Both the position numbers and the translations under genes were made by a program. The notes beneath the pieces are model-generated. The model was not told the origin of the DNA. It searched no databases and saw only the letters and a program-made list of their open reading frames with translations. A stretch of DNA of 12,497 bases from the NCBI GenBank assembly GCA_002348005.1, contig DDYQ01000035.1:1-12497 (forward strand). Direction: 5' to 3'. This DNA is from Desulfobacteraceae bacterium UBA2230 (GTDB lineage: Bacteria > Desulfobacterota > Desulfobacteria > Desulfobacterales > Desulfosarcinaceae). Positions within the stretch are counted from its first letter, which is position 1; each line of letters starts with the position of its first letter. This document shows, piece by piece, positions 1 through 6,667 of this stretch.

Positions 1-125
1 GCGTTCAGGCCGATCTCGGCTACCAGATGGGGCGCCAGAACGGCATTGACGACCCGGAAGGCATACGACAGGAAGTATCCCAGGGCGAAAGGCAGAATGA
101 TATGCAGGCGCTTGGCCATTTTCAT
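1..125 (-). CDS. MFS transporter, N-terminal fragment (continues off left edge)
   Basis: The reverse strand from 125 downward encodes MKMAKRLHIILPFALGYFLS and then a continuous hydrophobic stretch ending in APHLVAEIGLN at the window edge. A short basic start, a first membrane helix with GYFLSYAFRVVNAVLAP, and a following VAEIGL are typical of the first transmembrane segment of major facilitator superfamily carriers. Only 41 complete codons are visible, so the substrate cannot be inferred. The start at 125-123 is preferred because GGAG lies about 11 bases upstream; an alternative ATG two codons later (119-117) is possible. It is divergently oriented from the SDR gene, with 250 bp between them. 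The family call rests on a short N-terminus and is moderate. Confidence 0.6.
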   Translation of the reverse strand, partial: MKMAKRLHIILPFALGYFLSYAFRVVNAVLAPHLVAEIGLN

Positions 126-375
126 TGCACCAGGAGCTCCAACTCAAAAGCGTTCCAAGGCTGCGGCAACCGCCCCCATTGCATTTCGCTTTCTAAAAGT
201 CAAAAGCAAACACGTACCCAGAATGATCGCCCCATCGATTGAGCCCCTGCCCGGCTTGTTCCCCGTTTTCGAAACCCCCGGGGCGATCGACCCAACGCCG
301 ATTTGTGATTAGTGTAGGATAGAAACAGGCGCGCCGGGCCTATGGAGGGTGGCGGCCATTACACAGGGGGGTACA
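126..375. promoter_or_regulatory. Divergent intergenic region between MFS fragment and SDR
   Basis: This 250-bp gap must hold the 5' control signals of both flanking genes, because they are transcribed away from each other. On the plus strand, TAGGAT at 315-320 resembles a -10 box, but no good -35 lies 16-18 bases upstream. On the minus strand, TTGACT occurs in an AT-richer patch around 195-215, with no convincing -10 at normal spacing. The clear signal is the ribosome binding site AGGGGG at 365-370 ahead of the SDR start. No gene is seen here. Confidence 0.35.
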
Positions 376-1149
376 ATGAAAGCATCCGCTTTGAAGGACA
401 AGATTGCGCTGGTCACCGGCGGCAACCGTGGTTTGGGAAAAGATGCCGCTCTGCGGCTGGCTGAATACGGTGCGGATATCATTCTGACCTACCGCACACA
501 TATGGACGAGGCCCTGGTGGCCATCAGCGAAATTCAGGAGAAGAACCGCAGGGCGGCCGTCCTCGAGCTCGACTTCATGCAGATCGAACGTCTGGATGAG
601 TTTGTCGGCAAGGTTCGAAGCCTGCTGCGGGAACGCTGGGGCGTCGAAAAACTTGATTTTCTCATCAACAATGCCGGTTTTGGGGGTTTTACACCGATCG
701 GGGACACCGCCGAAGATGTATTCGACGGTCTCTACCTGGTGCATTTCAAGGGAGTCTACTTCCTTACGGAAAAGATGCTGCCGCTGATTGCCGATCACGG
801 ACGGATCATAAACATTTCGTCTGGGTTGACCCGCTTTGCCGCCCCGGGTCTGGGCGCCTATGCTGCCATGAAAGGCGCAATCGAAGTGTTTACCCGGTAT
901 CTGGCCAAGGAATTGGGGGCCAGGGGAATTACGGCGAATTCGCTTGCACCCGGTGCCATCGACAATGATTTCAATAAAGATACCTTTGAGGCCCATCCGG
1001 AATTAAGAGAACAGATTGCCGCCCAGACCGTACTGGGAAGGGTCGGGGTATCCGAAGATATCGGAGGCGTTGTCGCCTTCTTGTGTTCCGAGGATGCCCG
1101 CTGGATCAATGCGCAACGCATCGAGGCCTCGGGCGGCGCGTATGTATGA
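376..1149 (+). CDS. Short-chain dehydrogenase/reductase (SDR) family oxidoreductase
   Basis: Encodes 257 residues, the usual length of a classical SDR, an NAD(P)H-dependent cytosolic oxidoreductase. Visible motifs are the Rossmann glycine motif TGGNRGLG (14-21), the NNAG motif (98-101), the catalytic Ser in NISSG (Ser149) and the YxxxK pair YAAMK (Tyr162, Lys166). The APGAI segment (191-195) and the C-terminal WINAQRIEASGG (243-254) complete the fold. The fourth tetrad position, usually Asn in a VNLKG-like motif, reads VHFKG here (His123). The substrate cannot be told from sequence. The start at 376 is chosen over an upstream ATG at 349 because AGGGGG sits 5 bases before it and homology begins there. 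It converges on the decarboxylase gene with 128 bp between stops and has no same-strand partner in the window. Confidence 0.93.
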   Translation: MKASALKDKIALVTGGNRGLGKDAALRLAEYGADIILTYRTHMDEALVAISEIQEKNRRAAVLELDFMQIERLDEFVGKVRSLLRERWGVEKLDFLINNAGFGGFTPIGDTAEDVFDGLYLVHFKGVYFLTEKMLPLIADHGRIINISSGLTRFAAPGLGAYAAMKGAIEVFTRYLAKELGARGITANSLAPGAIDNDFNKDTFEAHPELREQIAAQTVLGRVGVSEDIGGVVAFLCSEDARWINAQRIEASGGAYV

Positions 1150-1151
1150 TC

Positions 1152-1230
1152 CCGGCCAAAGCGTCGGCCGGAGTAAGGGAAATGGGGGAGCGATACAAGT
1201 GAATGCCCTGCACGCAGGCATGCAGTGGGC
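1152..1230 (+). terminator. Hairpin-rich convergent gap after SDR, possible terminator
   Basis: Between the convergent stops of the SDR and the decarboxylase there are two hairpins. The first pairs CCGGCC (1152-1157) with GGCCGG (1166-1171) around an 8-base loop. The second pairs GCCCTGCA (1205-1212) with TGCA and GGGC (1221-1230), with a two-base bulge. Neither is followed directly by a run of T; the nearest is TGTTTTA around 1258-1263. Termination here is plausible from position, but these are not textbook intrinsic terminators. Confidence 0.25.
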
Positions 1231-1277
1231 GCGCCGAGCTGATGCGCCGCTGGCCCTGTTTTAAACCAGCAATCGAA

Positions 1278-2687
1278 CTAACGCGCCCGGCGCAGAGCTG
1301 TCACCAGGGTTTTGACATCCTCCAGGGTCGTCTGCGGGCTCATCAGCGTCATGCGTAAATACCGGCGGCCCTGAAACATCGTCGTCGAAAGATGGAATTC
1401 GCCCGTGCCGATGAGGAGGTCCCGATACGCCAGTTGATCCTGGTCCGAGCCGGGGACGCGGAAGCACACGATGTTCGATTGGGGCTTCACCGGGCATTCC
1501 AGATCGGGCTGGCTGCGCAAATAGGCATAGGCTTCGGCCGCCAGATCGTACTGGCGCTCGATGTATGCGGCCAGGCCGCTCTCCCCGAGCGCGGCGACGA
1601 CGAAAAAAAGCTTCAGACCCAGTCCGGATTTGGTGCATTCCACCGTTCGGTGGATGAAATCGACCCCCGGCTGGTTCTTGGCGTGGAACAGGTAACTGGC
1701 CTCCTGTTCAAAGGCCCGGTCCAGATGACGGTGATCCCTGACCAGAACCGCCGTGCACAGCGGGGGCGTGCGCATGAGTTTGTGGGCATCCCAGATCACC
1801 GAATCCGCCATTTCGATGCCGTCGAGCAGGTGTCGGTATCGGACCGAAAGCAGGGCCGAGGCGCCGTGGGCGCCGTCTACATGAAACCAGATGTTCGCGC
1901 GGCGGCAGAACTCACCAATCTCCTTTAGGGGATCGTAGATGCCCACCGGCGTGCTGCAGGCATTCGCCACCAGCGCCACGGCACGTTTGCCGTCGTCGCC
2001 GAGGCGTTTGTAAGCCGCAGGCAGGCGATCCGGGATCACCGCCCCGTTTTGATCCACTTCCAGCTGATAAACGGCTTTGCGCCCCAGACCCATGATGCCG
2101 GCCGCGCGCGCGATCGAATAATGGCATTCGGCAGGCGCCAGCAGCGCGAGATCCGATGGCATGCCGTTTTGCCATACGTCCGGCGCTATGCGCGTGCGCG
2201 CGGCGACAAGGGCGGTCAGATTCGCAAGCGAACCGCCGTTGACCAGCACCCCCCCGCCCCAAACAGAGGAAGGATGATCCGGAGCGTCCACCGGCGCCGC
2301 GTCGAATCCGGCGTGGATGAGCAGCCAATTGACCATGAAAAATTCGATGGCTGCGGCCGCAGGCCCCATTTCATAAATAGCCATCGGATTGTTGGTGAAG
2401 GCATCGAGCAGCGCGGCCAAAGAACCCGCCGGGTGCACCACTGCCACTTGATGCGCCATGTAATTGGGATGATCGAGCCGGGTCGTGTAGTTCAGGTAGG
2501 AGGTGAGAAACCGGGCGAGGATGTCGCCCTGCAAACCGCCTTCACGCACGCGTTCGGCCAGCTTCAGATCCTCAATGATTTTGGCTATACCCTCTTGCCG
2601 GACAACGGGCGTCCGGCGGTTCTGGCCGGCACTTCGGTACGCATCCAGAATCGAACCAAGCTGGTGGAGATCCTGCAGGAACGACAT
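1278..2687 (-). CDS. Group II pyridoxal-phosphate-dependent amino acid decarboxylase
   Basis: A 469-residue cytosolic PLP enzyme of the group II decarboxylase fold (the family of glutamate, 2,4-diaminobutyrate and aromatic amino acid decarboxylases). Landmarks are NPMAIYEMGPAAAAIE (100-115), the GGSLANLTAL phosphate-binding segment (151-160), ECHYS with the ring-stacking His189, STP (245-247), HVDGAHG with Asp271 facing the pyridine nitrogen, and WDAHKLMRTPPLCTAV with Schiff-base Lys303. The WDAHK-(L/M)-(M/L)-RT-x-x-LC-AV pattern is closest in my memory to diaminobutyrate decarboxylase-like enzymes, but I would not assign a substrate. The start at 2687 is supported by AGAGG about 7 bases upstream and by the family N-terminus; the frame stays open upstream into the acetyltransferase gene. 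It is the second gene of a probable unit with the GNAT gene, 89 bp upstream. Confidence 0.92.
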   Translation of the reverse strand: MSFLQDLHQLGSILDAYRSAGQNRRTPVVRQEGIAKIIEDLKLAERVREGGLQGDILARFLTSYLNYTTRLDHPNYMAHQVAVVHPAGSLAALLDAFTNNPMAIYEMGPAAAAIEFFMVNWLLIHAGFDAAPVDAPDHPSSVWGGGVLVNGGSLANLTALVAARTRIAPDVWQNGMPSDLALLAPAECHYSIARAAGIMGLGRKAVYQLEVDQNGAVIPDRLPAAYKRLGDDGKRAVALVANACSTPVGIYDPLKEIGEFCRRANIWFHVDGAHGASALLSVRYRHLLDGIEMADSVIWDAHKLMRTPPLCTAVLVRDHRHLDRAFEQEASYLFHAKNQPGVDFIHRTVECTKSGLGLKLFFVVAALGESGLAAYIERQYDLAAEAYAYLRSQPDLECPVKPQSNIVCFRVPGSDQDQLAYRDLLIGTGEFHLSTTMFQGRRYLRMTLMSPQTTLEDVKTLVTALRRAR

Positions 2688-2776
2688 AGAAGGCCTCTTT
2701 GAGTTTTTTTGCTGCAGGATACCACAGGTCGCAGCATCCTGCCAATCGCAGCATCGGCGAAAGCCGCCCACACGGT
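2688..2776 (-). repeat. Structured spacer with inverted and direct repeats
   Basis: The 89 bp between the acetyltransferase stop and the decarboxylase start hold a perfect 7-bp inverted repeat, GCAGGAT (2714-2720) and ATCCTGC (2736-2742), with a 15-base loop. They also hold a 10-bp direct repeat, TCGCAGCATC, at 2729-2738 and 2746-2755. In the direction of transcription the hairpin is followed by an A-run (the T-run at 2704-2710 on the plus strand), not a U-run, so it does not look like a terminator. It could be a processing, stability or regulatory element in the transcript, or a binding site. Function is unproven. Confidence 0.4.
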
Positions 2777-3433
2777 TCAGCTGCACGCCGCCCCGCTCCG
2801 ACTGCCGAAGCCGGCCAGCTCCAGGGGAAGCCAATCCGAAGCGCTGGGATCGAGGACGATCTCAACCTCCACCATGCTGGAGTGGCATGTTTCCATGCGG
2901 GAATATTCGAGGCGTTTCAGGATGCGCAGCATCTTGCGGTTATCCTTGTGGACATAGGTGTGCAGTACGGCCACTCTTTTTTTTCGTGCCAGTCGGCAGA
3001 GTTGCTCGAAGAGCCTTCGGCCGAGCCCCCGGCCGTGGAAGCGGTCCTCGATGACGATGGCCGGCTCCGCCGTGGGCGTTAAACGGTCCTTTTCCATGAC
3101 CAGATAGGCCAGGCCGGCCACAATTGGATTGCGTCCCGTGGTGGTGGCCACCAGCGCCAGGCCTGCCTGCCCGCCCAGCCGGCATATGCTCTCCATATCC
3201 GCTCGGTTCGGCGTGTAAGGGCGCAGGTAGCGGAAAAACAAGCTCGTCCGTGAAAGCCGTCCGTGCATGGCCAGCACGGCGTCGATGTCCGTGTGCCGTG
3301 CGGGCCGCAGGCGCATGGGCGTGCCGTCGTCGAGTCGGATGCGCGTTTTACCGCGCACGCCGGGAAGCTCAAAACCGGCCGTTTTGAATTGTTTTGCGAT
3401 GTTGCGGCCATATATTTCGATTGTTGCGATCAT
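2777..3433 (-). CDS. GNAT family N-acetyltransferase
   Basis: Encodes 218 residues with a GNAT acyl-CoA fold, predicted to move an acetyl group from acetyl-CoA to an amine or a lysine. The core begins near residue 40 (PMRLRPARHTDIDAVLAMH). Motif A is IVIEDRFHGRGLGRRLFEQL (126-145), with the pyrophosphate-binding HGRGLG loop at 133-138. Motif B follows as VHKDNRKMLRILKRLEYSR (161-179). The FFRYLRPYTPNRADME segment (66-81) resembles the GNAT domains of PatZ/Pat-type protein acetyltransferases, though here the domain stands alone. The start at 3433 has a strong GGAGGTGG site a few bases upstream. It lies first in a minus-strand pair with the PLP decarboxylase and diverges from the SARP-hydrolase gene. 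Acetylation of the decarboxylase or of its amine product is possible but is only inference. Confidence 0.85.
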   Translation of the reverse strand: MIATIEIYGRNIAKQFKTAGFELPGVRGKTRIRLDDGTPMRLRPARHTDIDAVLAMHGRLSRTSLFFRYLRPYTPNRADMESICRLGGQAGLALVATTTGRNPIVAGLAYLVMEKDRLTPTAEPAIVIEDRFHGRGLGRRLFEQLCRLARKKRVAVLHTYVHKDNRKMLRILKRLEYSRMETCHSSMVEVEIVLDPSASDWLPLELAGFGSRSGAACS

Positions 3434-3615
3434 CGGACCACCTCCAGGTGAAAGAGGGCTGTAGGTAAGCGCATGTACCGTCCAGCCTTTGACGCCACGT
3501 TACGAAGTGAACGTCCCCGGATCGTCCCCGCCTGCGTCGCCGCGGGCGTCGCTTGTCCACAAAAAATGTTGAAAAGTCATTTTTTTGGAGCGACGGCGCG
3601 GGAAAGGAGGAGCGC
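3434..3615. promoter_or_regulatory. Divergent control region between acetyltransferase and SARP-hydrolase
   Basis: These 182 bp must carry promoters for both flanking genes. The minus-strand ribosome site lies at its left edge, and AAAGGAGG (3603-3610) at its right edge serves the regulator. A 5-bp dyad ACGTT (3497-3501) / AACGT (3510-3514) with an 8-base centre sits in the middle. An AT-rich patch near 3558-3588 contains TTGTCC and TTGAAA, but I find no convincing paired -10. SARP-type regulators usually bind direct repeats near the -35 region; no clear heptamer direct repeat is visible by eye. Confidence 0.35.
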
Positions 3616-5241
3616 ATGCCGCGCATGAAGCTGTTTCTGTTGGGACCACCGCACCTGGAGATCGACGGCCGTCCGCAGGCGATCTCCCTTCGGAAGGCAA
3701 TGGCGCTGCTGGTCTACCTGGCGGTCACCCGTCGGGCATATTCCCGGGACGAACTGGCCACCCTTTTCTGGCCCGAATGCGATCAGGCCACTGGACGGGC
3801 CGATCTGCGCCGTACCATGTACAAGCTAAAAGGCATCATAGGGGAAGGTTTTCTTCAGGCTGGTGGAGATCAGATTGCATTGTCCGGAGGGCAGCAGATC
3901 TGGCTCGATGTTCAGGCCTTTGAAGAAAAGGTCCGGGCCTGTCCACTTAACGTTCAGACGACAGCCCGCTTTGTGGATTGCGATGTGCTGCTGACCGAAG
4001 CCGTCGAGTTCTATACTGGTGATTTTATGGCTGGTTTTACACTGCCGGACTGCCCCGCCTTCGACGAGTGGCAGTTTTTCCAGCAGGAATCGCTGCGACA
4101 GGATCTGATCAGGGTGCTCGATGCGATTACGGCCAGTGCCGCGCAGGACGGGCGCTGGCAGCAGGCGTTGTACGCGGCCCGGCGCCGAGTGGCCCTGGAC
4201 GGCCTTAACGAATCGGCCCAGCGGCAATTGATGGAACTTTATTTTCAGAGCGGACAGAAAGCCGCGGCATTGCGCCAGTATGGGGAATGCGTCCGGGTGC
4301 TGCAGGCGGAGCTGGGCGCAACCCCCCAATCGGAGACCCGTGCGCTCCATGATCGCCTGTTGGCCAGCCACCCGCCCGAGCGGGCGCCGCAACGGCCGGC
4401 GCCTCCGCGCACCGACTACGTGCAAAGCGGCGCAGTTTACATCGCGCACCAGGTCATGGGCCGCGGCGTGCCGGACATTATCCTGGTCCCCGGCTTTGTC
4501 TCACACCTGGAGCATATCTGGAAAGAACCTCATCTGACCGGCTTTTTAAATGGACTGGCTTCCATGGGCCGCCTTATCCTTTTCGACAAACGCGGCATAG
4601 GGCTTTCAGACCGTTTGGGGTATGCACCCGGACTGGAGCAGACCTGCCAGGACATTGAGGCCGTGATGACGGCGGTCAAATCCAGAAGGGCGATACTGCT
4701 GGGCGTCTCGGAAGGCGGCCCCGCCAGCATGCTGTTCGCCGGAAGTCATCCGCAACGCGTTCAGGGGCTCATTCTCTATGGCACCTTGGCCAAAGGCACC
4801 CGCAGCAGCGACTATCCATTTGCACTGCGTCCCGATCAATACGACCGCTGGCAGGAGGAGATGCTGCGCGCCTGGGGCCGTCCGGTAGGCATCGAGGCCT
4901 TCGCTCCCAGCCGCTGCAATGACCCGGCGCTGCGCAGTTGGTGGGCCGAACTGTTGCGCCTTGCAGCCAGCCCGGGCAGCATGCGCCTGGTGCTTGAAGT
5001 GTTGCGCAATATCGACGTGCGAGCGCTCCTGCCGCACATTCGGGTGCCGGTGCTGGTCCTGCACCGCCGCGACGATTTGGCCATTCGCGTCGCGGCGGGA
5101 CGCTTCCTGGCCGGCCGGATTCCGGGAGCGCGGTATGTCGAGCTTGCGGGATCTGACCACTGGTGGTGGGTCGGGGACACATGGGCGATTCTGGACGAAA
5201 TCCAGAAATTCATCCGGACAGTGCCGACCAGCCCGGCCTGA
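3616..5241 (+). CDS. SARP/BTAD-type transcriptional regulator fused to an alpha/beta hydrolase
   Basis: A 541-residue two-part protein. Residues 4-100 form an OmpR-like winged helix of the SARP type (MKLFLLGPPHLEIDGRP, then RDELATLFWP and RADLRRTMYKLK). Residues about 101-250 form the BTAD helical-repeat domain (FYTGDFMAGF, then NESAQRQLMELYFQSGQKAA and YGECVRVLQAELG). After a Pro-rich linker (252-266) comes a full alpha/beta hydrolase (about 270-535). It has VPGFVSHLEHIWKE, DKRGIGLSDR, the nucleophile elbow GVSEGG (Ser365), an acid at Asp486/487 and His515 in GSDHWWWVGD, so the triad appears intact. These hydrolase motifs match those I know from hydrolase domains attached to some adenylate/guanylate cyclases. 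Start 3616 is chosen over 3553 because AAAGGAGG lies 5 bases upstream and family homology starts there. It probably acts as a DNA-binding regulator with a ligand-sensing or catalytic domain; the target is unknown, but the divergent acetyltransferase-decarboxylase unit is the obvious candidate. Confidence 0.88.
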   Translation: MPRMKLFLLGPPHLEIDGRPQAISLRKAMALLVYLAVTRRAYSRDELATLFWPECDQATGRADLRRTMYKLKGIIGEGFLQAGGDQIALSGGQQIWLDVQAFEEKVRACPLNVQTTARFVDCDVLLTEAVEFYTGDFMAGFTLPDCPAFDEWQFFQQESLRQDLIRVLDAITASAAQDGRWQQALYAARRRVALDGLNESAQRQLMELYFQSGQKAAALRQYGECVRVLQAELGATPQSETRALHDRLLASHPPERAPQRPAPPRTDYVQSGAVYIAHQVMGRGVPDIILVPGFVSHLEHIWKEPHLTGFLNGLASMGRLILFDKRGIGLSDRLGYAPGLEQTCQDIEAVMTAVKSRRAILLGVSEGGPASMLFAGSHPQRVQGLILYGTLAKGTRSSDYPFALRPDQYDRWQEEMLRAWGRPVGIEAFAPSRCNDPALRSWWAELLRLAASPGSMRLVLEVLRNIDVRALLPHIRVPVLVLHRRDDLAIRVAAGRFLAGRIPGARYVELAGSDHWWWVGDTWAILDEIQKFIRTVPTSPA

Positions 5242-5251
5242 AGTGGTGGAA

Positions 5252-6562
5252 TCAAGTGGGGTGCGGGTCGGCGTCAGGCAACTGACGACAGTGCGTTTCG
5301 CGGGTAAAAAAAAGCAGTAGAAGGGCAAGCGCGGCCCAGCCGATCAGCAGACTGAAACCGGCGCGGTAGGCTGCAGGGCTGTATACGCGCGCACCTGCGG
5401 AGAGGGTGCCCGTCCAGTGCCGGTCAAGCACCCATCCCACCGCCGGCTGAAGCAGCATCGGTCCAATATTGGCGCCCATGTTGACCACGCCTGAAACGGT
5501 ACCGGCCAGCTCGGCTGGAACGGACTCCTTGGCAAAGGCGAAGCCGATGATCATGACGCCGGAGCTGAAGCCGGTGAGCAGCAACAGGGCAATCAGAGCC
5601 GCCAGAGGGAGCCGGGGCACCAGCAGCACGCCGCACCAACCGAGAAGGGCCAGCATGGCACCAAGGATAAACAGGGGTTTGCGACGTCCCAAACGGTCTG
5701 AAAGCCAGCCGAAAAAAGGGCCGCCGACAGCCCACGCCACCAACAGGGCCGAGGTGATAGTGGCCGCCCGGGCCGTTGGCAAACCCTGGTGGGTGTTGAG
5801 AAAGGGCACGCCCCACAGGCCGGCGAAAGTCAGCACGCATCCCAATATGCCCCCCGAGGTGCCGCACAGCAGCAAAGTGTTGCGGTACCTGAACACCTGT
5901 CCGATACCATGGAGAATTCCGGAACGCATCGCCTGCGCCTTGTACGTCGGGGGGCTGTATAGATCCGCGTAGCCCTTTTCATGCGGATAATCGCGCACAA
6001 GGTGCCAGATGGCAAACCCGATCACCAGCGTAGTCAGTGCCGCCAGCAGCATGACGCTGCGCCAGCTGAAATGGTTAACCAACAGGCGCAGCGGCGGGCC
6101 GGCACACACTGCGCCGATGATTCCGCACAAAAGCGCCACGCCCGAAACCATGGCGTACAAACGTGGAGCAAACCAATGGGTGGCTATTTTGAGCAATCCC
6201 ACAAAGGCCACCGCTACGGAGCCGCCGATCAGCAGACGGCCCGCGTTGGCCCACAGAATGTCCGGCGCCAGGGCGAAGAGTACCGAGCCGCCGCCGGCCA
6301 CCAGCGCTCCCGCACCGAGCAGGCGTCTCGGCCCCCAGCGGTCGGCGAGAATGCCGGTGGGAATCTGCATGGCCACATAGCTGTAAAAGTAAAAGGCCGA
6401 CAGTTGGCCAAGCCCCGTCGCACCGACGCCGAAATCGCGCATCAGTTCGGCCGTGAGCACGGCCGGAGCCACGCGTTGAAAAAAGCCGAACAGGTAGAGC
6501 AGGGCTCCCAGCCCCCAGATCATCCATGCGACTCCAAGCGGCGGCGGTGCGGCAGAAGGCAT
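5252..6562 (-). CDS. MFS transporter, 12 transmembrane segments
   Basis: Encodes 436 residues of mostly hydrophobic sequence, the usual size for a 12-helix major facilitator carrier in the inner membrane. The first helix carries GFFQRVAPAVLTAEL (26-40). The loop 2-3 signature is GILADRWGPRR (70-80), and its repeat in the second half is GWLSDRLGRRK (285-295), marking the two six-helix bundles. A charged central loop (RDYPHEKGYADLYSPPTYKA, 190-209) separates them. The second half has GTVSGVVNMGANIGP (354-368), a pattern common in organic-anion/metabolite:proton symporters, but the substrate is not determined. The start at 6562 follows a weak GGGAAG site. A sigma70-like promoter lies about 45-75 bp upstream. 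Its stop is 10 bp from the stop of the convergent SARP-hydrolase gene. Confidence 0.92.
   Translation of the reverse strand: MPSAAPPPLGVAWMIWGLGALLYLFGFFQRVAPAVLTAELMRDFGVGATGLGQLSAFYFYSYVAMQIPTGILADRWGPRRLLGAGALVAGGGSVLFALAPDILWANAGRLLIGGSVAVAFVGLLKIATHWFAPRLYAMVSGVALLCGIIGAVCAGPPLRLLVNHFSWRSVMLLAALTTLVIGFAIWHLVRDYPHEKGYADLYSPPTYKAQAMRSGILHGIGQVFRYRNTLLLCGTSGGILGCVLTFAGLWGVPFLNTHQGLPTARAATITSALLVAWAVGGPFFGWLSDRLGRRKPLFILGAMLALLGWCGVLLVPRLPLAALIALLLLTGFSSGVMIIGFAFAKESVPAELAGTVSGVVNMGANIGPMLLQPAVGWVLDRHWTGTLSAGARVYSPAAYRAGFSLLIGWAALALLLLFFTRETHCRQLPDADPHPT
5272..5287 (+). other. Hairpin with GCAA tetraloop just past the convergent stops
   Basis: CGTCAG (5272-5277) and CTGACG (5282-5287) pair perfectly around a GCAA loop, a stable GNRA tetraloop form, 31 bases after the regulator's stop. 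It lies within the 3' coding end of the convergent MFS gene and lacks a T-run on the plus strand. It may help to end or protect the plus-strand transcript, but it could be chance. Confidence 0.25.
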
Positions 6563-6606
6563 GCGCTTCCCATGCAGGTGTGAGGTGACCTTGTCAAACC
6601 GGGAGC

Positions 6607-6636
6607 ACTATAGGGCGGCGGATCCGCACCTGTCAA
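6607..6636 (-). promoter_or_regulatory. Sigma70-type promoter of the MFS gene with palindrome in spacer
   Basis: On the minus strand, a perfect -35 TTGACA (6636-6631) is followed after 18 bp by TATAGT (6612-6607), five of six matches to the -10 consensus. Transcription would start near 6600, giving a leader of about 37 bases before the MFS start at 6562. The spacer contains the perfect 10-bp palindrome GCGGATCCGC (6618-6627). A repressor bound there would block polymerase, so this is a candidate operator. The promoter begins only 31 bp downstream of the stop of the coiled-coil gene, so the MFS gene can be expressed independently of the upstream unit. Confidence 0.6.
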
Positions 6637-6667
6637 TCCCGGCCGGACCGGTTGCAGGGCAGGGCGG

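Noticed and set aside
328..1235. The octamer GGCGCGCC at 328-335 and 1228-1235, flanking the SDR gene
   Set aside because: A short G+C palindrome is expected by chance in this composition, and no extended similarity surrounds the two copies, so there is no sign of an inserted cassette.
2688..2834. In-frame upstream extension of the decarboxylase (49 extra residues from 2834)
   Set aside because: It would overlap the acetyltransferase coding end, has a low-complexity Arg/Gly-rich translation unlike the family N-terminus, and the ATG at 2687 has its own ribosome site.
3553..3615. Earlier in-frame start of the SARP-hydrolase gene
   Set aside because: The AAAGGAGG site at 3603-3610 serves the ATG at 3616, and the winged-helix homology begins right after it.
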